Assembly: GCA_030704615.1 (NCBI GenBank) | Contig: CM060732.1 | Span: 73,201,053-73,265,052, forward strand | Length of the DNA: 64,000 bases | DNA from: Takakia lepidozioides | Taxonomy: Eukaryota > Streptophyta > Takakiopsida > Takakiales > Takakiaceae | Direction of reading: 5' to 3' | In this document: positions 25,071 through 35,481 of the stretch, one piece after another | How positions within the stretch are numbered: the first letter of the stretch is position 1 | Layout: each line of letters begins with the position of its first letter | The notes under the pieces: model-generated | The model's input: the letters and a program-made list of their open reading frames with translations, nothing else | Told to the model about the DNA's origin: nothing | Databases searched by the model: none | Position numbers and translations under genes: made by a program

Positions 25071-25790
25071 CCTCCATATCGGTGAACTCCATAAGCGTTA
25101 AAAAACTATATGTGTTAGCATAATTCTTACTCCTACTTGGGTGAACTAAGCAAGCATTAAGTGTTTAACTGTAACAACTGGCCCCTCTTTGTATAATGAC
25201 CACGTGTATGTGTTAAAGTGCACGTCATTCACTCAAGTTAAGTCTATGATCAACTCAAGTGGGCATATATAAAGGAGCTTAATAATAGAGACTCCAGTGG
25301 ACAAACATTAACTTAGTGAAAGCTGAAAGCTTGAAATATTGCAAAATTTCTTGCAGCAGAGGTCGACAGATGTTATGCACTTGGTAGACAAATTAGAGAA
25401 ATTTGCAAAGGGTGTAGAGAAGTTGAGAATGTCACATTCACATCAGACATGTATAGAATCTTTCTTCCAACCTTCACTGCCTGTAGATCATCAGCCATGA
25501 TGGCGATTTTTCCCTTCTCGTAGTTCTATTAACGTGAACTTTTTTTTAGGGCTCCCCATGTAAGAGTGAACTTTATAAATGTTACTTTTCATTGATCTTC
25601 AATTTGTATATGTTAAAGTGTTACAATCCTTTACGTGTTACAGTTTTTCTTACTCCCAAATATTAATGCTAAGATTTTCATGATGTTATACACTAAGATT
25701 GACAAAAAGAGTGTTATTTCTTATTTGTTATTGAATACCTACTCTCCTCTTTGTTAAAACACCTCTATAGTTGTTACATTCAATATACAC
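25069..25790 (+). mobile_element. Decayed pogo/Tigger-like DNA transposon remnant
   Basis: The left end (about 25069) reads TACAGTCAGCCCTCCATAT, matching the CAG-plus-CCTC style of pogo-family terminal repeats next to a TA. At about 25363-25500 the plus strand reads VDKLEKFAKGVEKLRMS followed by CIESFFQ. This is the typical tail of pogo/Tigger/jerky-type transposases, which often end in a basic stretch then D/ESFF. The catalytic domain is absent and no right-hand inverted repeat was proven, so the right boundary is a guess. Confidence 0.45.
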
Positions 25791-26956
25791 CTCTAAACTA
25801 GTTGGATAAGATAAGGAGTAATCCATTCTGGCCACTAACAAATCACCTCCGTGAATAACAGCCCCTGAAGTTGGTGACACACTCAGTTAAGTAAGGTTAA
25901 CACCAGTGTGGTCTAGTATCGAATTGGAAGTACCATAAGGGTCCTTGTATCTAGTGCTATTTACTTGTAAGGCAGGTAGGTTTCCAATAATGCAGCCCCT
26001 GAATTTCAAGTACGAATCTGGTATGCATAGGTGGTTTTCCAAAAAAAATCAATCCGGATATGAGCAATGGTATTTGAATGTCAATAACCTGGAAATATGA
26101 ACTCGGATATGGTTTTAAAATAATAATAATAAAATGGTACTAGTATTCAAATTCAAATTGAATATTGAAATGGCCATTTGAATAGCTTGGCAAATGACCC
26201 ATTTGAATAAATCACATGTTATCTTGCATCTGAAGGACCTGTTTTAATGTTAATTTTTCAATTGTTTCGTTATGAAATTTCAACCTATTTTACTGTTATT
26301 TGATGTAACTGCCTAATTGTTATAGAGTCTACATTCTTGGAGCATAATAATTATCCAGGTTTGACAGTACAACACACAAAAGCAGGCTACTTGATAGTAC
26401 CACAGAGCGGCAAAATTTGACATTTATGTACTGTTCCTCGTGAAAATTGGCTAATACTCCATACTCCATTTTCACTCGTTGGATTTACAGGCCGATTAAG
26501 GCCATTTTTTAATCAAGATTGTCCCATATTTCCCTGGCTATGGCCCAGTGGAAGATAGTTTTCATTAGGTTAACATCTACAACCTGATTTTGCGATTGAA
26601 AGAAAACTCACTTCAAACCCTTGCACAGAAAATACCGCAGACAAAAGATCACAAAAACAGACAGTCATGAGGAATAAGCTCAGTCAGGCACCATAAACAA
26701 GTTCAAAAGAACTATTGCTACGAATGTGACCTTCCTTCCCTACCATGTGAGCAAACAATTTCAATAAGAAGTGATGTCCGTAGTGTAGGACCTCATTTTC
26801 TCAAACATCTTGAGCTCGCCTAAAGCAGGTATGTACTGTTGGTGCCTGGTGAACAAACAGCCAGGAAGCAAAGGCCTTGGTCTGAAAACACCAGAAGAGC
26901 GGCCGGCTCCAGTTATACCTGAATAGAAGGCTTGTCGTGGTGGCCCAGGTTGGAGG

Positions 26957-27210
26957 TGTTAGAATTTAGTAACTCTCTCAGCATGGCCCACTCGTGAGGT
27001 GGCTTCCCATGTGTTATTTATTTCAATTTAGTGTTAGTCAATACATTAGTTGCTTTCCAGGTTTACATTCCCGGTTTATTTGCTTTCCCCAACCACTATT
27101 GTTTACTACTAGTTAATGCACTCCTTCAGATAAGTAGGCTGCTCTTCAAGGGCTTTGTATTCCGGTTTGTATCGATCTATTGTTCAGTGAAGCATTCAGG
27201 ATGTTTAACA
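26957..27210 (+). repeat. 5' LTR of the copia element
   Basis: 254 bp, starting TGTTAGAATTTAG and ending GATGTTTAACA; nearly identical to 32354-32595. It has about 12 bp (around 27002-27020) missing from the 3' copy. Confidence 0.95.
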
Positions 27211-27226
27211 TGGTATCAGAGCGAGG
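27211..27226 (+). other. Primer binding site
   Basis: TGGTATCAGAGCGAGG directly abuts the 5' LTR and matches the standard copia primer site complementary to initiator tRNA-Met. Confidence 0.9.
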
Positions 27227-27407
27227 GACAGCCGTGGGAATCGAAGTGTAGGAAGTCAATGTAGAAGACTTCAGACATGTAGCTCAGTACGCTCCGTCTC
27301 ATTGACTAGGAAGAGTCAATTCTTATTTGCTGTTTCTTCTTATTTCTTCTTCTTCTTCCTCTTTGTATCTTTCTTTTTCTTGAAATATACTAACATCATT
27401 GCTCAAG

Positions 27408-28734
27408 ATGTCGATGCCACTAGATGCAGTCCATCAAATCCATGTCTCAGAGTCGAGTAAACTTGTTGGGCAACAGAACTGGAACATCTGGAAGTTCAAA
27501 CTCCAAACCATGATGCTCAGAGAGGAACTAGTTCCTTTCTTAGACACAGATATTTCACCTCTTGAGGGACAACTAGAAGCTCACAACAAGAGAAAGAACA
27601 TAGTTCTTTCTATCATTTGTATGTCTCTCTCTCATAAGGTCATTCCTTACATACAAGATATTACATGTCCCAGGAAGATGTATGTGAAGCTTTGTGAGCT
27701 TTATGAGGTCAAGGCCACTTCCAGGAAGCTGATGCTACAAAATCGCCTTGTGAACCTACGAATGGAGGAAGGCACGCCTATGGAAGTATTCATTGAAACA
27801 ATATCTGACATTGTGAATCAACTTGCAGGATTCGGAGATAAGATGGACGAGGAAATGATGGTCAAAATGGTGCTCAATACCTTGCCAAAAAGCTACGCAT
27901 TATGTTCAAGTTGTACTGAGCCAGAAGGAGTTGCCGATCTTAGAGGAGATCACTGCTAAACTCCTTCACGAGAAGTCTCGAAGAGACTTGCGAGGGCGTC
28001 AACAGAAAGAAACTGAAGCTCTCTATGTTAATTTCCAGAAGATGAATGGTCCTAGCCGTCGTTTTGGAGGTGACAAAAGAGGCTCCAGAGCTCCAATCGA
28101 TAAGAAGAATTTCACATGCAATCGTTGTGGAAAGTCTGGTCACTGGGCTAAAGACTGTGTTGTTCTATATGATCAGGTTCTTAAGCTTCGCTCACAACAG
28201 ATCAACCTTGTTGAAGATGATAGCGATAGTGACTATAGTGATGTCAGTGAACTCGAAGCAGCTTTAGCAGCCGTAGAAGTTGGAGAAAATAATGAAGTAC
28301 TATCAGCAGAGATCATTAATCAAAACGAATGGTTTGTTGACTCCGGTGCTACAAAACACGTCACAGGAAATTTCGATCTTCTGCATGATGTGGTAGCATG
28401 TGGAAGCTCACACAATGTGAAATCAGCTGGTGGGCATGCACACAATGTTCTTGGCAAAGGCCATGCTAAAATGAGACTGAATGGTTCAATTAAAAAAATC
28501 ACTGACGTTCTCTACGTACCTGGTATAAGATGAAATTTATTTTCAGTGGGGGCCATGATCGACAGTGGACATTTAGCAGTCTTTGATTCTAGAAAGTGCT
28601 TATTTATAGATATGAAGGACCCTACCAAGATCATAGCTCAAGGAACTAAAGATAGTCGAAATGGCTTATATAGACTAGATACAAGCAAGTTTCTTGGAAA
28701 TCGCAGCTCTATACTAGAAAAGACTTGGAAGTAA
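27408..28734 (+). pseudogene. copia gag, zinc knuckle and protease region
   Basis: gag polyprotein (27408-about 27955; WNIWKFKLQTMM, PRKMYVKLCELYE) binds and packages the element RNA. A frame change follows, then a CCHC knuckle CNRCGKSGHWAKDC (28122-28163) and an aspartic protease site WFVDSGATKHVT (about 28330). The region runs to a shift near 28700. At least two frameshifts separate the parts. Confidence 0.88.
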
Positions 28735-28772
28735 ATGCCTGTGATGAGGTTATTATACCACACATAGATTAT

Positions 28773-29494
28773 GTCGCGCACCTCACTTCGGTAAGCCCCC
28801 CTTCAAGTCATAGTTACTCGCTTTGATGCGCGCGCCTGACTCCCAACCTGGCCGCCGGGCCAACTTGGAGCTTTGGCTGCTCACCGGGACATAACGGTCC
28901 CCTTTCGCTCCCCCGAAAGACCCTCCACCTATTTGGGACCAGCGGAATTCCCTTTGGTAGATGGCAGTCCGGAACAGCTCCCCACTCTTTGGTCGCTTTC
29001 CGGCTCGCTCGCTTACTCACTAGTTTTTGGTCACCAACGGGCTTGCACCGTTCTCGGGGTTACTACTCCCTATATATACTTCTGTAGCTGTCCGCGGGGG
29101 TTCCACAAACAGCCATGCCATTTTATGGTGAACCACCACGAAGACCCTCGATTCCCGGTGGTGAGTCGCGGTGAGTCTTGGCCCACTCACCGCGGCCCCA
29201 ATGGACCGTGATGAGTCTCAAGACTCCCCACGACTCCCACCTCGAGGTCTCCACCCCATGGTGAGTCCTATGCCACCCCCACTAAGTCCCGCTAAGCTAC
29301 CACCACCCCTTGTGGAGCCACCCCTACCGCAACCCGGTGTGCGGGGCTCCACCTAGTGAGCGCCTCCGCTTCCTTGAGTGCCTTGGGCACTCAAGGGTGC
29401 TTCAGCCCCCATACCTATCGCTGCCGCTGCCCCCACCACAGGGGCAGCCCCTTATGTGTCTCGACCCCCTGCCCTCAAGGCAAAGGGCCGCGAC
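28773..29494. mobile_element. Nested 722-bp GC-rich non-autonomous DNA element inside copia pol
   Basis: Flanked by perfect 7-bp direct repeats AGATTAT (28766-28772 and 29495-29501). Its ends are short inverted repeats, GTCGCG at the left and CGCGAC at the right. Removing the element and one repeat rejoins the copia pre-integrase reading frame just before LWHRRLGHLNF, good evidence that this is a later insertion. It is much richer in G and C than its host, contains several GGTGAGTC-type direct and inverted motifs, and encodes nothing recognisable. The family is unassigned; the TSD length would suit a hAT- or Mutator-like system with an eroded edge. Confidence 0.8.
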
Positions 29495-29499
29495 AGATT

Positions 29500-30249
29500 A
29501 TCATAGAATGACTCAACTTTGGCATCGACGCTTGGGTCACCTAAATTTTCAGGGGGTCCACCAGTTATCAACTCAACAGCGAGCTGTGGGTATACCACAC
29601 CTTTCACTTCTCACAAAAACATGCACGGGTTGCTTACTAGGGAAACATCAACGAAAGAAATTTTCAAAGGAAGATGAATATAGAGCTACTGATATACTCC
29701 AACTGCTACACACGGACCTCTGTGGTCCTCTGCAAACACCATCGTTCTCCGGCTCAAAATACTTCATGGCCATTACTGATGATTATAGCCGATACACATG
29801 GGTGTATTTTTTGGGGAGGAAGGATGAGGCTCTACAAAGCTTCAAGACTTTCAGAAACATGATCAGGAATACGACTGGCAAGACGATCAAATGTTTGAGA
29901 ACAGATCATGGTGGTGAATTTATGTCTCATGCTCATGCTTTCACCAAATATCTCCATGAGCATGGGAATACACGGCAGCTCAGTCAGCCTCACATACCTC
30001 AGCAGAACGGTGTCTCAGCAGAAAAATCTCACTCTACTTGAATGTGCAAGGAGTATGGTACTTGAAGCTGATCTACCTAAGTTCCCGTGGTCAGAAGCTG
30101 TGAATACAGTTGCTTATCTGATCAATCGGTGCCCTTCACATGCAAATGCTGGTATGACTCCACATGAGAAATTTACAGGTAGTAAGCCGGTAATTTTTCA
30201 TCTCCGTATTTTTGGCAGCAAGTCTTTTGTTTATGTTGATAAGCAATAG
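29500..30249 (+). pseudogene. copia integrase region
   Basis: Pre-integrase HHCC zinc finger (LWHRRLGHLNF, CTGCLLGKH) followed by the integrase core with HTDLCGP, ITDDYSRYTWVYF, RTDHGGEF and PQQNGV. The frame breaks at about 30025, right where the catalytic Glu should lie, and resumes in another frame with SMVLEADLPKFPW. Confidence 0.9.
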
Positions 30250-30329
30250 TTTGCATCCTCGTTGGTTATGACATTGAGACCAAGGCGTACAGATTATTCA
30301 ATCCTACCACACGTAAGGTCTTTGTCAGC

Positions 30330-32218
30330 CGAGATGTGAAGTTTATCGAGAAGATTCCTGCAGTTGCTCAAGGAGATGTACCGAAAGGGGAGCGGCACTC
30401 CGATCCAGGTCAAATGGAGGAAGGGAATGATGATTCATCTAAATCAGTGGTAATTTTACCAGATTTACCGACCCCTCCTACTACTGACGTTAATGTTGAT
30501 CTTCAACTTGACCCAGAAGATGATGTGCACATTCACAATGAGAAAATTGTACCTGCTCAAACAGCTCTCGAGCAAGTCGTCACTCCAGTGCATACGATTG
30601 AACGTAGGTCAACGAGGATTTGTCGAAGGCCAGTTCTCTTGGATGACTATGTGAATGTGGTTGAGATTGAAGAACTGCAAATTTTCATGAAGCTTCTCAG
30701 GTGGAAGGCTGGTGCAATGCAATGCAGTCAGAAATGGACTCAATTTCTAAGAATAAAACTTGGGAATTAGTGGATCTTCCTCCTGGAAAAACTCTGATCA
30801 TAGCTAAGTGGGTTTACAAATTTAAGCAAAAAGTTGATGGGTCACCTGACATACTCAAAGCAAGGCTGGTTGCGCGTGGTTTCCAACAGCGCGAGGGGAT
30901 TGATTATGACGAGACGTTTGCCCCTGTGGTGAAATGGACAACTATGCGATCGATTGTTGCACTTGCCGCATACTCCAATTGGGAAATCTTTCACATGGAT
31001 GTCAAAACTGCGTTCTTGAATGGCGAGTTGAAAGACTCAATTTATATGAGACAACAAGAGGGTTTTCAAAAGCCATTTCATGAAACTAAGGTATGAAAAT
31101 TGTTGAAGGCACTTTACGGTCTCAAGCAAGCACCAATGCAAAGATTGATTCTTTCCTTCAATCTCAAGGCCTTAACCGCTCTGATGCTGATTACAATCTC
31201 TACTATTACAAAGAAAATGGAAAATTGTTTTGCTAATTTTTTATGTGGATGATTTATTGATCACTGGCAGTCACTCAGAGAAGATCGCTTGGCTGCGTGA
31301 ACAACTCAAGCTTGCTTATGAAATGACTGATCTTGGCCTAATACAACTGTATCTAGCAGTTGAATTTCTTCATCTCGAAGAAGGCATCATGATCACTCAG
31401 AGGGGGTATGCTAAGAAAATGTTTGTTGAGTTTGGGTTCTCTAATTGCAATCCACACAAAGTGCCTATGATTGAGAATCTCAATTTGTCAATTGACATGG
31501 GCACCCCCTTGGCAGATGCAACGTTATATCGAAGCAAGGTAGGCAAGCTTGTTTACTTGACGAATACCAGGCCCGACTTGGTATAACCAGTTGGCGCAGT
31601 GAGTCGTTACATGGAGATACCACAGAAGTCTCACATGGATGTAGTCGATCACATCTTGCAATATGTCGCTAGTACAGTGGATTATGGAATTTTATATCGA
31701 AGGGGATCAAGTACTATGCTAAATGGTCACATAGATGCAGATTGGGCGGACGAGAGTGATAGTCGATACTCCACCTCAGGATATGTTTTCAGAATGGGAG
31801 AAAAGTGCAATCACTTGGAGCTCCAAAAAACAACCAACTATGGCGTTGTCATCCACCGAAGCCGAAAACCGTGCGCTCACTGAAGGTGCCAAAGAGACGA
31901 CCTGGTTGCGAAGACTGCATGAGGAGTTGGATATTCTACAGGATGGACCAACTGTGTGGTCAAATGTGACAATCAGAGTAGTGCAAAGATTGCTCGAAAC
32001 CTAGTCTTCCATGCACGCACAAAACACATCGAGGTACATTACCACTATGTCCGCGAGAAGATTGAAAGTCAAGAAGTTGAATTGATTCATGTGGCCACAC
32101 AAGATCAAATCGCTGATATTATGACTAAACCATTGGGAAGGCAAAAGTTTGAGAAATTTAGAGCAACATTGGGTGTCTGTAGTCTGTCCGAGATCAACAG
32201 CAAAAGAAAACTCAACTG
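30330..32218 (+). pseudogene. copia reverse transcriptase and RNase H region
   Basis: RT begins about 30700 (NKTWELVDLP, KARLVARGFQQ, FAPVVKWTTMR, HMDVKTAFLNGEL). A stop follows HETKV near 31096. The catalytic FYVDDLLITGS box is at about 31230 in another frame. RNase H follows (IDADWADESDSRYSTSGYVF, ALSSTEAENRALTEG, KHIEVHYHYVREKI) with two more frame changes. It cannot encode an intact enzyme. Confidence 0.92.
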
Positions 32219-32344
32219 AGAGAAACTGTCGACAGCTCTCTATCTACTCCTCATCATGGTTTCTCTTGTATTCTCGATATGATTTCTTCTTCCTGCCTAT
32301 GCACTCAACGAATAGAAAGAAAAAACCCGTAAGATGCTGAGATT

Positions 32345-32353
32345 GAGAGGGGG
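32345..32353 (+). other. Polypurine tract
   Basis: GAGAGGGGG directly abuts the 3' LTR and is the expected plus-strand priming site. Confidence 0.8.
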
Positions 32354-32595
32354 TGTTAGAATTTAGTAACTCTCTTAGCATGGCCCACTCGTGAGGTGGC
32401 CTCCTATTTCAATTTAGTGTTAGTCAATACATTAGTTGCTTTCCAGGTTTACATTCCTGGTTTATAGGCTTTCCCCAATCACTATTGTTTACTACTAGTT
32501 AATGCACTCCTTCAGATAAGTAGGCTGCTCTCCAAGGGCTTTGTATTCCGGTTGTATCGATCTACTGTTCAGTGAAGCATTCATGATGTTTAACA
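32354..32595 (+). repeat. 3' LTR of the copia element
   Basis: 242 bp, starting TGTTAGAATTTAG and ending GATGTTTAACA, followed by the TSD GGAGG. Confidence 0.95.
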
Positions 32596-33218
32596 GGAGG
32601 TGGTCTCGCGCGGTCCCTGCCCGACAGCAGTGTCTGTGGATTGATGAGCGTGAAGGCATCTATGACCACTTTCCCCTTCTCATTCTGGATAGGATAATCG
32701 ACCACCGCAACTGCCCCTGGATTCAATGCCTCAAAACTCCGTACACATGATAGGATCTTCCCGGGTCAGACGGCATGTAAATCCCAAGAAGAATGGTGCA
32801 CACATTGGCAACTCGCTGTGGCAACTTTGTTTGGCATCACCCAGAGTGTATAATTTGCTCATATATCTTCCAGGCCTCCCTACCACTTCTCAAATTTCTC
32901 AAAATTACGTGTACATTTGGTTCCTAATGAAGCGTTCTGTGTTGGAGTGCCTCGTTTGGCTGTTGGGATTGAGACATGTACTTGAACCTGCACAGTAGAT
33001 TGGAATTTGACTTCAGCTTGATAATGTATATGAAAGGTTGCCTATTATTATCTGAGACACCTTCATGTTTGTGGGCTAGGCTTGGCACTGTTTGATCTCT
33101 TTTGGTTCTCAATAAATTCAAAGTTTTTTTTGAAAATCTCAAACCTCCTCCATCTTGCATTGGAAATTAACACCAAAATATTATGCAATATCTTATCAAT
33201 TTTCTCTTTTACCATAGA

Positions 33219-33510
33219 TTTTTTTTTTTTTTTTTTGGGGTACATATTGAAGAACATCATATATTCATTAAAACCATTAAATTATATATTAATGGAAATA
33301 ACTATCCATACCTGGAAACTATTCATACCCTCAGGGTATATTTTGGCATATATATCCATACCCGGGGGTTATATAGAAATCTGAAAAGTTAATTTACCCA
33401 TACCCGGAGGATAAATATTTTTTTGAGATTTCAATTTATCCATACCCGGAGGGTAAATGATTTGACAAAAATAACTTACTTATACCCTAAGGGTATATTG
33501 AAATTAATAT
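33219..33510. repeat. AT-rich tract with palindromic TACCC-NNN-GGGTA units
   Basis: After a poly-T run (33219-33237) a short dyad recurs about every 40-60 bp: TACCCTCAGGGTA (33326-33338), a variant near 33358, TACCCGGAGGATA (33401), TACCCGGAGGGTA (33443-33455) and TACCCTAAGGGTA (33483-33495). No gene is seen. Confidence 0.75.
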
Positions 33511-33928
33511 ACCCGCACAACACTGGTATCTACCTTGGTACAGAATATGTAGATAGAAGTTGGTTATGAAAGTGAGTTGTAGCAACAAAGGGGTGGCTGC
33601 AGTCTCGGTGCCAGGAATTGAATCCGTTCTACACTTGGGCCACGCTGCTCTTCTCTTACTTTCCTGCCGACATGCAAACTCATTTCTTAGCCTTTTGAGA
33701 ACCCGCGCTGGTTGGCGCCCCACAAGATTAGTCAAGTTGGTTGCCATACATGACGAGTTTTCCAGAATTTGGGAGCGGATTTCAGTGATATGCAGATGGT
33801 TAAACTGAAAGCGCATATTTGTACATTATACTTGTGGGTGGGTAGATCGTAGATTCGCTTGGGCAGACTATAAGCAAAACGACCCACAAAACGGGAGCCC
33901 AACAGGAGACAAACAGGGAAAAGATGGA

Positions 33929-35481
33929 AGATTCTTCGGGATCGGCAACTTCCTTCGTACCTTCAGTCTGCGAGAAGGGGAGAGAATTATCCGCGCGCTA
34001 GGGGATCTTCGTTCATCTGCATACATAGATTTCCCGACAAGATTTCTTACCGTGCACATGCCGAGCATGTAGAGGATATCGGGCCCAACATAAATGTTAC
34101 GATGAAGGGACACACAGGAACGGATAGAGCGAGTACGTTTTCGAGAGAGGTTTGTTGTACAATACATTGAAGATTTTTTAGAGTTTTGCATCTGTAAATC
34201 CCATCGTGTAGTTAGAACGGTTAGTTTCTTACCAGAGCGAAGAGACAACAAGGGAAAGGGAGTTGGCAAGGTTTTGAGAATTTTGAAATCTAGATGGGGC
34301 CTCAATGGAAATCTACAAGAGAATCAACGTCGCACGTTGCGTATGTGTCAATTATTGGCGATTTGCATGATTATTTTGGACGGGACTGATCGGGAGGAAG
34401 ATAAACAAAAGAAGACGAAAAGATGTGGACAATGATACCAGAGGAACCAGGTAATACTTTGATTCGGGAGAATGCAGGGTTGACTGGACCAAAATGGACG
34501 TTAACGGCACAATTTTAGATGACTGCAATTGATGGTGTCATCAATTGCATTTGAATTAACTCATTAAAACTAGCAAATATATATGTCATTGGATTCCTAG
34601 CTTCAATACGCACCCATAGCAACTCTCCAATCATGAATCCGATAAGAAATGACTCTGCTATGGACTTTTGAACATCGTCATTGTGGACTATTACCGCAGT
34701 GAATGGAGTTCTTCTATGTGCCATTGGTGAATTCCATTGAAATTTGGACTTAAGGTGGCCATTTTGGACCACATCATAGGTATGGATTTGAAGTGGCAAA
34801 ATCATTTGTCATTTGACTCATATGGACTAATATATGTAAAAAATAGGCGTTTTTTGAGAAGTCCATAGCTCATCTTGTTTTTTGGATTTTGAGTGTCATT
34901 TTTTTTCTAGAAGTATAAAAACCTATAATCTTCAATGGCTTGGTGACATATTGAAATGTTTTTGTAAACTCTAATTTTTAGTTTTTCATAAATTCTCTAA
35001 TAATAGTTGTTAATGTATTATATCTTTAATATTTGGGATAGGACTCTTTACTAAATATGTTCAGTATACCATTATCTATCATTAAAAAAATATTTTGGAT
35101 AGTATCATCAACTTTTGTTTTTTTGGGTCATGGAGCAGGATCTGCCGTTTTTGATCCACTCAACCTTGCAACTGCCCATTCGACTGATCTCTGACGCGAG
35201 AGAGTGTTTGTTACAAAAACATCCAGACTGGTGGTACGTGACCCACCTTGTTCATTCCGATCTGTGACAAACATTCTAGCAAAGCTCTTTATCGTCTGTG
35301 TAGTTGGTATCTCTTGCAAGACATAAAAATAAAAAGCTCGGGGGAGGATGGGAGGTGAGTGACATGCATTTCCGTGCATGTTATTTTTTGCCCCTAAGTT
35401 TTTTGATCCCCTAGCGCGCGGATAATTCTCCCATTCTCGCAGACTGAAGGTACGAAGGAAGTTGCCGATCCCGAAGAATCT
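33929..35481. mobile_element. 1.55-kb DNA element with about 77-bp terminal inverted repeats
   Basis: 33929-34007 (AGATTCTTCGGGATCGGCAA onward) is the near-perfect reverse complement of 35405-35481. The interior is AT-rich with no recognised transposase. It includes a perfect 11-bp hairpin with a 4-base loop near 34523-34549 (TGCAATTGATG arms). Long inverted repeats round a short non-coding body fit a non-autonomous DNA transposon; no clear TSD was found, so the superfamily is open. Confidence 0.7.

Larger units (their letters stand above)
26957..32595 (+). mobile_element. Ty1/copia LTR retrotransposon with a nested insertion
   Basis: The element has LTRs of 254 and 242 bp, begins TGTTAG and ends TTAACA, and is flanked by 5-bp TSDs GGAGG (26952-26956 and 32596-32600). 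Internal order is gag, zinc knuckle, protease, integrase, reverse transcriptase, RNase H, the copia order. The LTRs differ mainly by a roughly 12-bp gap and a few substitutions, so the insertion is fairly young, yet the coding region has several frameshifts, stops and a 722-bp nested element, so it is not autonomous. It landed in an RPN11 pseudogene. Confidence 0.96.
26540..32845 (-). pseudogene. RPN11: RPN11/PSMD14 (proteasome lid deubiquitinase) pseudogene, split by a Ty1/copia insertion
   Basis: RPN11 is the JAMM metalloprotease of the 26S proteasome lid. Minus-strand remnants lie on both sides of the copia element. From 32803 down to 32596 one reads SFEALNPGAVAVVDYPIQ, then KGKVVIDAF and LINPQT; after one frameshift this continues as ETTSNLGHHDKPSIQ across the insertion point into 26956-26894, ending at a plausible donor. 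A weaker match to the GLNRHYYSIAIN exon follows near 26600. The codons where the JAMM HSHPG-to-SGVD segment should lie are eroded and contain a stop. Matches are by eye to the highly conserved eukaryotic protein. Frameshifts, stops and the insertion make it non-functional; an intact copy presumably exists elsewhere. Confidence 0.72.

Noticed and set aside
28814-29356. Long frames in the GC-rich segment inside copia
   Set aside because: High GC lowers stop frequency. The peptides are proline-rich and unlike copia pol, and the segment is a nested insertion with its own TSD.
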